DNA of 64,000 nucleotides from Cryptomeria japonica. Taxonomy: Eukaryota > Streptophyta > Pinopsida > Cupressales > Cupressaceae. Below, piece by piece: positions 11,870 through 23,470 of this stretch. Both the position numbers and the translations under genes were made by a program. The DNA is taken from NCBI RefSeq assembly GCF_030272615.1, contig NC_081407.1, forward strand, positions 143,162,897-143,226,896, written 5' to 3'. Numbering within the stretch: position 1 is the stretch's first letter; the number at the start of each line of letters is the position of its first letter. A model generated the notes under the pieces. It was not told the DNA's origin, did not search any database, and saw nothing but the letters and a program-made list of their open reading frames with translations.

Positions 11870-12502
11870 CAAATCCCTGTCATCAGCAAATACTATTAAA
11901 ATATAATTAGCCATGAAGTCTGCCCAAATATTATTGGATCTTTCGGTCCAATTGATGGAGAAGGCGTCGAATAGTTCAATGTAAACCCAAACTTTGTTCT
12001 TGTGGCTTCTTAATTTTTCATTTTTTGTAGAAAATTTGCCTCTAACTTATGAAACGACTAATTATGAATCACCATAAACTATTAGTAACTTAATGCCATG
12101 TTTATTTGCTAGTTTAAGTCCTAATAAGAGGGCTTCATATTTAGCAATATTATTAGTACACTCAAAAGTTAACAAGAAAGAGTATTTAATTTTTTTTCCA
12201 TGAGGTGAAATAAATACAACTCCTGCTCCATTTCCATCCTTACTGCAAACACCATCAAAATATAATTTCCAAATTAAATTTTCATTTTGTTTAACTGTTT
12301 CTGTAACTTTATCATTTTTTAAAGGTTTAGAAATACGTACCTGAAAGTTGTCCATATCAGAGTGGCAAAAGCATGTCACTTCATCAAGATCAACCTCTTC
12401 TATGAGATATGGAGCTCTTGGTTCTCTGTTTATCCTCACCATTGTCCCTTTTACTGGAATAGTGGCATATGACAAGTCAAGCTGAACATGTCCACCCACC
12501 AA
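11870..12502 (-). pseudogene. Extra RNase H-like domain upstream of RT (Ty3 element)
   Basis: In the frame 12502-12062, LIWKLYFDGVCSKDGNGAGV, ECTNNIAKYEALLLGLKLA and LLIVYGDS give the three acidic RNase H positions D83, E123 and D145. This is the plant Tat-type 'archaeal' RNase H signature. After a stop at 12062 the domain continues in another frame (RGKFSTKNEKLRSHKNKVWV, then INWTERSNNIWADFMAN) to about 11870. It sits between protease and RT, while the ordinary RNase H follows RT. The acidic residues persist here and are lost in the downstream domain, so this is probably the functional RNase H of the family. Confidence 0.85.
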
Positions 12503-12511
12503 GTTGGACCA

Positions 12512-12970
12512 CTATCTGGACAATAGCATCCCATAGTTCGCAGACACTTGTACAACTGTGATATTTGTTTTGTATGCAGCGTCTGGGTAGGATGGGAATC
12601 TGAACTCAATGTCCTTCATGATTCCTACTATAGGAACTAGCCTATTGTCCATAGCATAGCATTTACCGTAAAGTGTATCAACGTGTATTCCCAAATCTTT
12701 CATGACGTCTTCTAGCATGATATTTACTACTGCTTTTGAATCTATCATGCAATTTTTTAGCATTTTTTCATTTATCAACAGTGTTAGATAGAAAGGATCT
12801 ACTTGTGTGAGATTTTTGGTAACAAATGTGCCAAGATACACCACAGGAGAATCTTCTTTTGATTTAGGATCATCCTTACTCACTTCTCCAACATTAGATA
12901 TAATTTTTAAAGTCTCATTCTTGTAATCTGGAAATTTCAATACTTCTAACAAAGGCATAGATATCTTCAC
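12512..12970 (-). pseudogene. Ty3 aspartic protease region, active site altered
   Basis: The 152-aa frame reads FYLTLLINEKMLKNCMIDSK then AVVNIMLEDVMKDLGI, which aligns with the plant Ty3 protease segment normally reading IDSGA-VN-M. The active-site DSG is DSK, so the nucleophile Asp is kept but the flanking Gly is lost, which would need two G-to-A changes in the codon. It ends NYGMLLSR just before the RNase H-like domain. The protease would cut the polyprotein; this copy is unlikely to work. Confidence 0.78.
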
Positions 12971-13780
12971 CTAGGATAGTGCTTGAGACATGAATGAGTT
13001 AAAATTTGAATTGGGCTTACTTACTTGTTTCTTCTCTACAGGATTAACGAGCTTTGGCATTTCCATTTGTTTAGTCTGTTCTGGTTCTTTCCCTTTCTTG
13101 GCACTTGCATCCTTGCCTTTGGCTGTGTCATTATTGGTCCCACCTGATTTTGTGACCTTGGCAAAAATACATGTTGGCTTACCCTGCTCATTGTTGACAT
13201 TCTTATTTCTCGGCTGGTAATTGCTTTTCACTTGTTCTATAGCTACAGTAGTGAAAGCTCTCTTCTTCTCTTCAGTCAAGTTTCTCAAAGAGGGCACTGC
13301 TTCCTCCTGAAACAATTTTCTCAAGGCAAGGATATCTTCATCATCATCAGAAAAAACCTATTGTATTCTATATTGCAAATTCTTTCTTCTTTGATGCACA
13401 TCAGAATATTCTTCTTCTTCAGATAAATCCTCATCTCTTCCCCAATAAGGATCAGATGAAAGGGCATTCACAGTTGGTTCATAATCCTCATTTTTATCTT
13501 CCTCTTCTATCAAGCCCTAAGCAATCATACACTATTCTGCAACATGAGGCAGATTAAATACATCACACCATGGATACTGATCTACAAATTTTATGGCTTT
13601 CTTTAATGGATCAGGAGTCTCTTTGTTTGTACTAGGTTTCACTGGTTCTCCATCTTTCCAATTTGTGTTATATGGCATGTCATGCAACCTCGACCTATTG
13701 TAATTTATTTGCTTATTGTTTATGTATGGTGGCCTTTCAATAGGATTTTGCTTACCCTTTAGGTCCTTAAGCATGTCCAT
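12971..13780 (-). pseudogene. Ty3 gag-protease linker region, broken
   Basis: Two pieces, 13780-13532 (starts MDMLKDLKGK, ends WCDVFNLPHVAE) and 13324-12971 (Lys/Thr/Asn-rich, NYQPRNKNVNNEQGKP), join the gag domain to the protease in the same orientation. No CCHC zinc knuckle is visible. Stops or shifts separate the pieces. No enzymatic function is suggested; it is best read as spacer in the polyprotein. Confidence 0.65.
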
Positions 13781-13907
13781 GATCTAAGTAAGATCATCTT
13801 TCTTGGGAACCTTGGAATTGTACAACTTTGGATCATCTCTTTTAGCAACCTTCCTATTATTCTCAATAGTAGTAGATGTCTTGAATGCTTGATGGAAAGT
13901 ATCAGGT

Positions 13908-15101
13908 CTATGAGACAATCTCATAATGAGTTTTGCTGTCAAAAGCACTCAAATAAAAGTTAATCAGAAATGAATCAACGGGTCTGACATCTCTGGGTAT
14001 TCTATTTAATACTTTATTAAATATTTTATTAAATTTAGCAACTGAATCATTTTGATTCTTCTTTATACTTGTTAATTCATGGGATGCAAATGAAGGTTCA
14101 TTGTGATCTCCAAATTCTTCCAAGAATAGTGTTACAAATTCCTGCCAGTTGTAGATACATCTATCAGGAAGGCTTCTATACCATTCTCCTGCATCTTTTG
14201 TCAAAGATTGAACAAATAATTTCATGAATGCATCCTCATGAGGAACCTCAAATTATTCAATGATATTTTTTGCATTAACTACATGTTGTTCTGCTGAATC
14301 AATTCCATTTTCTGAGAATTTGGGGAATGTTGATCTTAAATCATTAGTGATCTGATTTGGATAACCAACAATGCTAGTGAAATCCAATTGTCTATATCTT
14401 TCAATGATCATAGGTTGTCTGCCAGCATGATGGTTGCTTTGACTATTCATAATTCATCTATTGAATCCACCATTGTTTCCACCCCCATTATTATTGCCAT
14501 TGTTTCCATTATTACCTCTATTACCATTATTGTGATTGATACCATACCCATTGCTTCCTATATGGTTACCCCTATTTGTGTTATTCGAGTTCCCATCATT
14601 TCCCCCATTTCTGTTCCTTCTTCCATCCTCTCGCCTTTCTTCACTTTGATCCCTATGCACATCCCTCCATCTTCTAGTTCCATTTAAGAACGAGTTATCA
14701 TAAGTTACAAAAGGCTGCTCTATTCTTCTCATATGAGGGGGACTATATTTAGGAATTGCTAGCCTATTTCCTTCACCTTTACTTTTGTCTTCTATTTCTT
14801 CTGACCTAGGGTTTTGAATTGTATCTCTTTTTATTCCTAGTTTTTACAACACCCAATCCAATTGTCTCTTAAGAGATTTTACCATCTTGGATTCATCTCC
14901 ATTTAAATCAGCAATTTTAAGTATGATTTCATCCCGCTGCGTCTTTTCTTGTTCTTCAGCAGCTAGGATATCATCATGACCACCTTTATTGTTTTTTATA
15001 TTTAAGTTATAAAAAGGATTTTCCTCCAAATTTTCAAATTTATTACTAGACGAGGAACCTTCCTCTCTGCTAGGAAATCTCTTATAACCTTCAAACGCCA
15101 T
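13908..15101 (-). pseudogene. Ty3 gag, broken into several frames
   Basis: The start is the ATG at 15101 (MAFEGYKRFPSREEGSSSSN), 294 bp inside the 5' LTR. A charged N-terminus is followed by an Asn/Gly-rich stretch (14732-14454; GNNGNNGNNNGGGNNGG). The retrotransposon gag domain follows at 14450-13908, with LFVQSLTKDAGEWYRSLP, WQEFVTLFLEEFGD and LNRIPRDVRPVDSFLINFYL. Single stops interrupt at about 14842, 14452, 14250 and 13906. The product would form the virus-like particle. Confidence 0.85.
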
Positions 15102-15373
15102 GTTTGATTTCTTCTATTTGTTCCTTTTCTTGGGACTCAACTAAACAAAATTTTCTTGTCCCTTGTGCAGAGACCTCCTCCTCTGCATAAATCTTATTGA
15201 CAAATTCCTAGGGGTTTCTCTTACTTTCTCAACATATAAATTATTACTCATAAAATAAAAGTAGAGTCGTCACCTCCTAAGAGGAGTTATACTTTCATTA
15301 ATCTTTCGGGCTCCCTCCTCCAACAGAGTATGAAGTGAAACTACTAGAAATTTTGAATACTTCTTATCACAAC

Positions 15374-15391
15374 TCCCCAGCAGAGTCGCCA
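15374..15391 (-). other. Primer binding site, tRNA-Arg type
   Basis: The minus strand reads TGGCGACTCTGCTGGGGA, three bases from the LTR end. From knowledge of plant tRNAs this complements the 3' end of tRNA-Arg(ACG) with one G:T-type mismatch. It marks the right-hand LTR as the 5' LTR and supports a Tat/Ogre-type assignment. Confidence 0.8.
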
Positions 15392-15564
15392 ATTTGTTGG
15401 TTCCCAAAACCACATATTGGAAAACCAAAAGACTTGCCAAATCCTCAAGTATTCCAATCTACCTTGGCCAATGAACAGGGATGGTCAAAGACCAAATCCC
15501 TCTGCACTTTAGGCTCCACTCAACCTAGGTGAGTATGCCTCTTCCTCTCAAGCAAAAAAGAGGT

Positions 15565-15573
15565 TATTTATAG
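15565..15573 (-). promoter_or_regulatory. TATA box in Ty3 5' LTR
   Basis: CTATAAATA on the minus strand, about 170 bp before the LTR end and conserved in the other LTR near 5484-5492. This is the expected position for the promoter of the element RNA. Motif evidence only. Confidence 0.55.
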
Positions 15574-18500
15574 TGGATTTAAACCTTTTAACAAGTTTAC
15601 ACAACTGGCAAATTGTTGTTCTGCAACTATGCTTTATTATGTGCTTTAACTGAATTCTTTGAAAAGAAATGATTGTGAATGTATGAGATTGCTTTCAGGA
15701 CTTAAATAAAATCTGCATAGATCAGTTCATATAGGATTTGGGAAGAACGTTTCTCTATCAAGGACCTTGAATGCACACAGATCAAAACCTTAAAAGATCA
15801 ATAACAGACCAGTGCCTCTATCCAGGGATATATATGACACTTTGTGGACAAAATATCTTGTCAACTCAAGAGACAATTTTTTATCAACTATGAAGGTTCA
15901 GTACGCGTTACACAAACAATAAGAACTCAATCTTTCACTTAATGCAACGGCATGTGATTCACATCATAGCAAATCTATAAATAGATTTATCAAAAGGACA
16001 AAGATAATCATTGACACAAAAGTGTACACAATATTTGGAAAAAGAAACAGCGAACCTTGTATATTAATCTTCAGGCAATAATTGCATACATAAGTTGCAC
16101 TTGCAGATACTCCATTACAAATTACTTGCACAAAATGATACTTCTTCTTCCTATAGACTTCTCTAATACAAAATGATATTCAATCCTTACAGCAGTATGT
16201 TGTTCTTATGACTCTCCCCCCCTTTTACATATAAGAACGTCTCCCTATAAGTATGTAAATCAAAAGGCATATATGAAAGGACACACCCTTTCATACACAG
16301 AAGGGAGTTACAGGCAGTTTCCCTCCAAAGGACACACCCTTTGGTTTAATAAATAATTACAAATGAGAACCCTAAACATACTAATTGATGCTTTAATAAC
16401 GTGTCTTCTATTCCCCACCTTGATAAAATTCCTCAGCAAATATTCATCATCTTCTCATTATCTCATGCACACAAGATAAGCCAATCAAATTCCTTGATTT
16501 GAAAATTAAACATATTCCACCTTAGCTTTTAGTTTGGAAGTCATGTAAAGACGTAAAACGTGCTAACTTCAATAATAACCGAAATGCTCTTTATTCTTAA
16601 ATAAACTCATAAATCGGTTGATAAGTCTATTTCATTCCATTTTTCATTCATAGCTTCATTTGATCATTCCATTTAGATCGTAATAAACACGAAATTTCTA
16701 TAAAAGATAAATATTCTTTATTCAATAAATCGATAAAAGTAGTATTTCAATCATACAATACTTACGCATTTCAAGTTGTCGTAAGTTCAATAACAAAATA
16801 ATACAAAGTAAAGGGTGAGATGTGTCTGTTGATCTGCAACCCAAGCTGTCACCAATGCAATCTTTAGCATGAAGATGAGAACAAGATTCAGGCGCTTTTT
16901 CCGCACAACCTTGAAGCTTACGCTTCCTCGGAATTCTTGGTCAATCAAGAATACCCGACCCTGCATGAATTGCTTAGCAAAAGAATTCGAAAGGCAAGAT
17001 GGAATCTGGTGCGTGCCTAGATGATACATGCATTTTCAATTTTCTACTTCTATTAAGAAACAAGCATTCATTATCATTCAAGGATATGGTAGAGAGGATA
17101 AAATAAAAGAATTCCATCTATTTCAATGGTTTATTCAATTTGATTACTCGGCCGAGTATAATTCCATGCACAACAAAAATAGATAGTTGGAAAAGCAACT
17201 ATACTCTCTATAATCCACATTTGGCACCCGTCCTGGAAGGTAACTTTCCACAAACACAAGCCTATCTAGCTTTGTTCACATACATTCATACAGAAGACAA
17301 TCTTTCGCCTTTTAATTCTAGCTTCCTATTTCTTGTAAGATAAAAATACCATGCTAAGAAGACAATCTTTCGTTTGAATAGAAATTGATAAAATAAATCT
17401 TTTATTACAACCAATCCTATCTGACAGGAAACAATCTTTTATGGATAATCAAATATACATCTAAAAGAAGACAATCTTTCCCTTCTATCTTTCAAGCAAT
17501 TTAAAGACAAGATTAAAATATTAAGAAGGTGTAACACATGTATGTATCTTACATATAAATTGAATAAAATGAGTACACATTCTTTTATTCAATTATCAAA
17601 ACATAGCATAATCATTAACATGCATTCCATTTCTGATGGTTTAGATTTTTAAGTTTATCTCATCTAAACTCTCTCTATATTTCCAAGTGTCGTGGTTCAT
17701 TTACATCTTTTCTCAAAACATCATATTTAGTTTAATACTAATATGTGACTTTTCATGATTTAAAACTTAACACACCGACTTCACTAATTTACCATAATGA
17801 CAATCAAATATGATACAAGTTCATAAAACGCCTATCTATAAGGCTTTTCAAATGAGACACTTGATAACCATCTTTATTTTTCTTGCAAAATTTGAAAGTC
17901 TAAGTCTTTCCTTGTGATATCAAAATAACTTCATTATTTATAAGTCGTTATCCTATTATTTCATCTTCTTCGTGGTTCAATCTCAAAGTTTATCTCTCTA
18001 TCCTCTTACTTAATTTCTACAAGATTGGATAATCTCATTTATGAGAGTTTTACTAAGTTTATCAACAAACTTTAAGAAATTATTTCACTATTGTATCTTT
18101 ATTTACATGAGCGTAATCTTTGAACAATAACAATGATTCCTTTTTCGACTCTAACTCTTCCATTAGTATATTGCATAGGTCTAAAACTAGATCATCCTTT
18201 AGAGAATATGTAAAGCAACCTATAATGCAATTCCTACTACTCTTTAACATCTTCCATGCATGTTCTTAGTTATTTTATCATATATACCTTATAATACATT
18301 TCTCTATAAGACTATTCAAAAGCGAGTTCAAACAATTTTGTTCCAATCATGGCTTGACTCAATCAAACTTCATTCTAATAAACATTATATAACTTCATGA
18401 CTCACTCACTATCCTTGCATAATGACCAAAGAATTAAGGTAGATCCTACCTCCTTATGCTCTTGTTACTGGCTTGAGGTGATGGATTTGCTTCCCTCTTC

Positions 18501-19329
18501 ACATTTGCCTTCTCTCTTTCAAGATGGTACACAACCTCTTTGATGCTCTCTATCTGTCGATTCTTCTATTAACTCTATCCTTCCTTTCTATCTTTTATTT
18601 CTAAACTTTACTCTGAAATTCGACCCTAAATATGAGATGATCATGATCGATCTTTTACAATTCGATTGAAAATAAATCTAAATCTCACTACTTTTCTCTT
18701 CTTCATTCCATTCTCTAATCCTTGGTTGCATCTCCTTCTTTTTCCTCTTCCATCTCCCCCCCACCCTCTCTTCCAACTCAATGGTCTATATATAGTGTTG
18801 TTATCTACCTTCCTTTCCTACTTTTGGGCTATCTCTCCTAGAGGTGGATTGATTCTAAGTGACACCACTCATGATCTAATTGCAACATAACAATCCTAAA
18901 TGGTTTTGAACACTTATGTGTTCTCCATGCAATGTTATCCATTATCCATTTCATGACACCACACCACTAAGCTGTTAAATTCATAATTATTGATTATCTG
19001 TGTGGCTTTTAACTCCAAGACTAAGTCCACTTTACTAAAAATGGCTTCCCTAAAATATGCAAAGTTTAAATAACTAACTTATACATGTCGATCAAGATGT
19101 TTACGTGGGATGATAACCCATGTCTTTTATTTGTTCATGCCACCTCACGTGCAATAGTCATCACGGTTTATGCTTGCAACGTGGTCGATGTGAAACCAAA
19201 GTTGACTATGACTGAAATAATCCCTTAAACTACGCCTACTACCATATTAGATCTGCACGTGGAGTATCCTTTGATAGGAGTGGTCGTGGTTTGCAGCATA
19301 TTTAAAAGGGAGGAGGAATGGTTGGTGGT

Positions 19330-19371
19330 AATACCGACCCCTCCCTTTAATTAAGGGGGGTGGTCGATATT
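19330..19371. repeat. Imperfect palindrome inside nested insertion
   Basis: AATACCGACCCCTCCCTT is followed by AATT and a near reverse complement ending GGTCGATATT. The arms are about 18 bp with a few mismatches. It may fold as a hairpin in RNA; role unknown. Confidence 0.6.
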
Positions 19372-19800
19372 ACTATCGACTACCCTCATTATTATTTAAC
19401 TTTCTTAAAACTAACCCGCCACTACCATGTGTTACGCAATTTTTTAGTTTTTTTATAATTTATTTATATTTATATATATATTTAATGACTTTTCATTAAT
19501 ATATATATTTAACATTAAACTTTGTTTAATAAATTCTTTAATAAACCCTTTCTTTAATTAAATATATATATCGGATTTTCATTACATAATTTAATTTCAT
19601 AAATACATATACAATAATTACATACATATTTACAAGTACATGATCAAATTATTATTAGAATTCATATACACACATATATATAATGCATATATATTTTTAA
19701 TCTCAAATGATTACGTATATGTATAAACAAAATTCTTGATGAAGTAAAATTTCACGATAATTGGATATTGATATATGTATATGATTGAATAAATTTCTCA

Positions 19801-19822
19801 TATATATATATATATATATATA
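19801..19822. repeat. (TA)11 microsatellite
   Basis: Eleven consecutive TA units inside the nested insertion, in a generally AT-rich stretch (19440-19860). Confidence 0.9.
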
Positions 19823-22741
19823 CACTATTATTCAATTTACAAAAGTAAACTCATAAGTACAATTTTCATACATTTATACATATCTAAAAAGAACATAAAA
19901 CCTAGGGTCAATATTCATTTTTGAATCGTTTATACATTTCATCTCTTTTAACAATAAAGCATAATATTTCACCATTGCTCATGCAACTTAAATTCAATTC
20001 AATCGCCACTCACCTCATGCAATCAATGCACATGTATAATTATTTAAATCAATCTACTACTCATACTAAATTTATCATTTCAATTTGAACAAACACTCAA
20101 ATAAGGTCATTTAAATCATCCATCTTTCAAGATGCAAATATAAATCCTAATGTGGTGTGTGAGAGATTCCATCTATCCTATCGAAATACAAGAGCTAAGG
20201 CAACTCTACCTGAACCATGTTCTCGTCTTCATCATTGTTCACCTGTTCCTGCATTCACTTTGCACTCAATCGCTCATTAGCAATGGTGATCCCAATTTAC
20301 AATAAAAAATATTATTGATCATTCAATTGTATATAAATCATATCAGTACATTCGATATCCTTTCTTATTTCATTAACAATTCTATTTTCATTTCATTTCA
20401 ATTTCATTTGAAAAATAAACATTATTTTCCTAATTAAATAATTATGGAAAAATAAGGTTCGTGACAAGTCAATAACCTTCATATAAGTATTTGTTTAAAA
20501 TAATTCAATAAAACCAAAGTATTTTCTTTCTTTTAAGAAAATAATGTGCAAATATAACATCCCTTCACATAAGATAATAATTTACCCTAAAAAGATTTTT
20601 ATATCAAAAAAAATAAAAGAAAATACTTCCCTTTATGATGATATCCGTGAATCAGTATTATTATTTCGGCCAAACTTCCTCCCTTAGCAAGTTGTTCACA
20701 GGTCTTATTGATTCTATAGTTTCACCGATACCTTTTATTTTCGATGGGACCGCTTCTAATTTCTTCGATGAACTTCATGTCGATGAAACTGCTGCTTTCG
20801 ATGAGTCATTTTAGAGATCCATCGCAGCCTAGGTTTGTTTGATAAGTCATTTTTTGATGACATGCCACCTGACTGCCACTTCATCCACCACTGGACCTAG
20901 GTTCTTCTTTTGTGCTCCGCCACGTGGCACATCCTGATTCGCCTGCATATCCACTAGGATGACACCTCATCTGCCACCTTGGCAGTCACTATGTCATGGG
21001 GGATATAGGTCGTGCAACTTCCTATCGCGGTATAGCGACCGCTGTTGGATCAATTTCTAACTTGCATGCTCGTTAACCTCCCCTTTTCCACACGTTCTTT
21101 GTCGCCAAGTTGCGGGGATAAACCAGCGCGCATCTCTATCTTGCGGTATAGTGACAACCATCATATCTTCTGCAATCACCGTCCGATCTGCCCAAATTGC
21201 TCGATTTTTATTTTGTCCTTTTGTTGTAAAATTTGGGCCTTTGAGATGTGCACGCACGCGTGGGGTCCACTGGATTCAACCTTCATCTCGCCAAAAGCCA
21301 TTTGTCTTTCGACGGTTATCATATGGGCCGCTTTGGATTTAAGTGTTAAAAGAGCCTTTCCCACAAACCATATGGGATAAAGGCGTTCCCTTTTCTGGCG
21401 CAACATACTTGAAAGTTTCTAAAACCTTTTCTAACACTCCATCTGCGTAGGCTTGGAGGACTTGGCAACGCCATTCATGAAACAATTGATCTTTTGGACA
21501 ACTCCATTTTCTTCAATTATGCCCCTTGTGTGGAGAATCCCTCACCGGAAAACTAAGCTATCAGTTTTTACTCTTACTTAATCCATCGGGTATCAACCTA
21601 ATTCATTTTATGTCCCTCCGCTGCCCCGATGACCTCAACATTTCAATCCACATTCTACCTAAGCTTTCTTCTTTATTGACATAACTCTCCCCAAAAACCT
21701 CCTTGCAATTCACCATCCATCGTAACAATCTTATCAAGATTCGACATAGCATAAAACTCCTCCTCCTGACGTCCTGATGAGTCTTCAATCTATGTTACTT
21801 TGTCGGTATAACTCATATCGATATCCCCACAGATGCTTTTATCTTCATCGTAGGTCAGAATAGCCTTTTTCTATTCCTCCTGAAGTCCCGATGTTACTCC
21901 GATGCACTTTTATGCTTTACACCTCCAAGTCTACTTTATCAGTATTGGAAACATCGATGGTTCCGCCTTCCGATTCTTCATGTCATCGAGGATCAGCCTA
22001 ACTATTTCTGCAAAATCTCGATACGGTCTTTTTCTCTGATGGACCCGCCTTCAATTCCCTTCAGTCATCGGGTATCAGGATAGAGTTTTTTCATTATTTT
22101 CGATCTCCTAATGCTATAAGTCCATGATCTGTACTACCTTTTCATCAATACAAGTTACACTGATAGCCTCATCGGCTAGTATAACAATTTTTATACTTTC
22201 CTGATAAGCCGATGCATGCCGATAGAAAACACCCTCCTTCTGCCTCATCGGAACAAGCTATCCTAATGGTATGAATTTCCTAAGAGTGTGCATCATGCTG
22301 AATATCATTTAAGTGCTGCAATGAATCCGTCTTCTGATTTATCGGTAAATGTCATGCCAATAACCCTTCTTTTGCTTGCCAATGGTGTTTCATCGGGACT
22401 ACTTATGCCGATAATTGAAATTTTATAGTTTTGAAAAATTGAGCCATCCACCATGAATAATAGTGATCCCATTTATCTGAAAGGGTCTAATACATACTAA
22501 AAACAATCTTAGATTATACCATAATGACTTCTCCACTGATAAATGCTCCCATACCGGATTCCTTGTGTAGTCTATACTTAGTGCATGCCCTTAGTGTGCC
22601 CAAGTGATACCTTGACACTCTTGAAACAACCGATCCTTAGAGAACTTTGCCCATGCTAATAAGGTTCCTGCACATGCAAACCAACAGTAAATGCTCCATA
22701 ATAGCACATACAATTTTGCAAAAATGTGTAGTAATAGAATG

Positions 22742-23470
22742 GATGGACAAAATTTCCTAGCCAGGGAACACATCTTTTGATCTCCATTGTAAAATTGATT
22801 AACAATATGGAAAGTGTGAAGTGTGAAGTGGACAATTTACTAGATCTTCTCTCTTAAGAAATGGAAACACGGGAATAGGACTTCTACACTTGGTTGAAGT
22901 TAGAAGACTTTGAATTGGATGTTCTAGTTGACAATGGAGTGCTTCCTATTTGAGATATGTACATTGAACAACATGAGGCACTACAACATCAAATCAATAC
23001 CCTCAAATGAATCATCAAAGATATGTGGAAAGCACAAAATGAATCTGTAGATAAAGGAAAAGAAATTGTAGAGAAGATATTAGAGTTTCCATGCACATTC
23101 CTAGATGAAAATCAAAAGACTCTTCATGTAGATGCAATCATCAAAGAATTTGAAGTTCGCTAGTAGTTGTGGAAGTTGGTGAGTATTTTTCCATATCCTC
23201 AATTGACAAGCTAATAGACCTTCAAGTCATTCTAGATAATTTAGGATCTCTCCTAAAGAAACACGAAAAAATGTTACATTGGTCTAGGAGATTCTATTAC
23301 TGAGGTCAAGGTCATCACTAGTCACACCCAAGGTCCTGATGAGTCCTAGAGATGAAGATTGCTTTGCAAAAATTTGAAGAGTTTCTAAAACAAGATTAAA
23401 ACGAAGTGTCTGATGACACTTAGTCAATTTTATACTTTTCAATTGTAGGTGAATTTTTGTAGTGGGCAAT
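22742..23470 (+). pseudogene. Decayed plus-strand reading frame, right half
   Basis: It starts right after the GAATG duplication. With several stops the frame reads NNMESVKCEVDNLLDLLS, YIEQHEALQHQINTLK, IIKDMWKAQNESVDKGKEIV, LDENQKTLHVDAIIKEFEV and, in a shifted frame, SKLIDLQVILDNLGSLLKKH and LQKFEEFLKQD. The text is Glu/Lys/Leu-rich with heptad-like spacing, so coiled-coil is likely. Family not recognised. The left half is at 4700-5308. It could be an accessory ORF of an old retroelement or a decayed host gene. Confidence 0.4.

Larger units (their letters stand above)
16544..20466. mobile_element. 3.9 kb nested insertion, solo LTR or non-autonomous LTR element
   Basis: Seen: it starts TGTAAAGACG, ends GTTCGTGACA, and is flanked by AGTCA at 16539-16543 and 20467-20471. 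The uninterrupted sequence exists in the sister LTR near 6447-6470, so the boundaries are exact. It has no convincing coding capacity and no internal terminal repeat that I can see. Inferred: a large solo LTR left by recombination, or a LARD-like non-autonomous element. Read on the minus strand it would start TGTCACGAACC, a common start for plant gypsy LTRs, and CTATATATAG near 18785 could be its TATA box; the orientation is uncertain. Confidence 0.82.
5314..22736 (-). mobile_element. Ty3/gypsy LTR retrotransposon, Tat/Ogre-like, full length with nested insertion
   Basis: Seen: two LTRs of 3413 and about 3414 bp (after removing the nested insert and one copy of its duplication) flanked by GAATG on both sides, with a tRNA-Arg-type primer site. 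Minus-strand coding order is gag, protease, RNase H-like domain, reverse transcriptase, a second degenerate RNase H, integrase. Known: the tRNA-Arg primer site and a second RNase H are typical of the Tat branch of plant Ty3 elements. Inferred: a Tat-lineage element of about 13.5 kb, later invaded at 16543. The polyprotein is broken by many stops and frameshifts, so it is dead. LTR divergence looks like about 4% near 5314 but nearer 10% around 7030-7160. Confidence 0.93.
15395..22736 (-). repeat. 5' LTR of the Ty3 element, split by nested insertion
   Basis: It matches 5314-8726 from 15395 to 16543 and again from 20472 to 22736; the intervening 3923 bp plus one AGTCA are the nested insertion. 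In element orientation it begins at 22736 (TATTAC, a mutated TGTTAG) and ends CCAACA at 15395. Differences from the other LTR are mostly transitions plus a few small indels, for example at 15650-15660. Confidence 0.9.

Noticed and set aside
14388-14687. 99-codon Ile/Ser-rich plus-strand ORF
   Set aside because: Antisense shadow of the Asn/Gly-rich part of the Ty3 gag.
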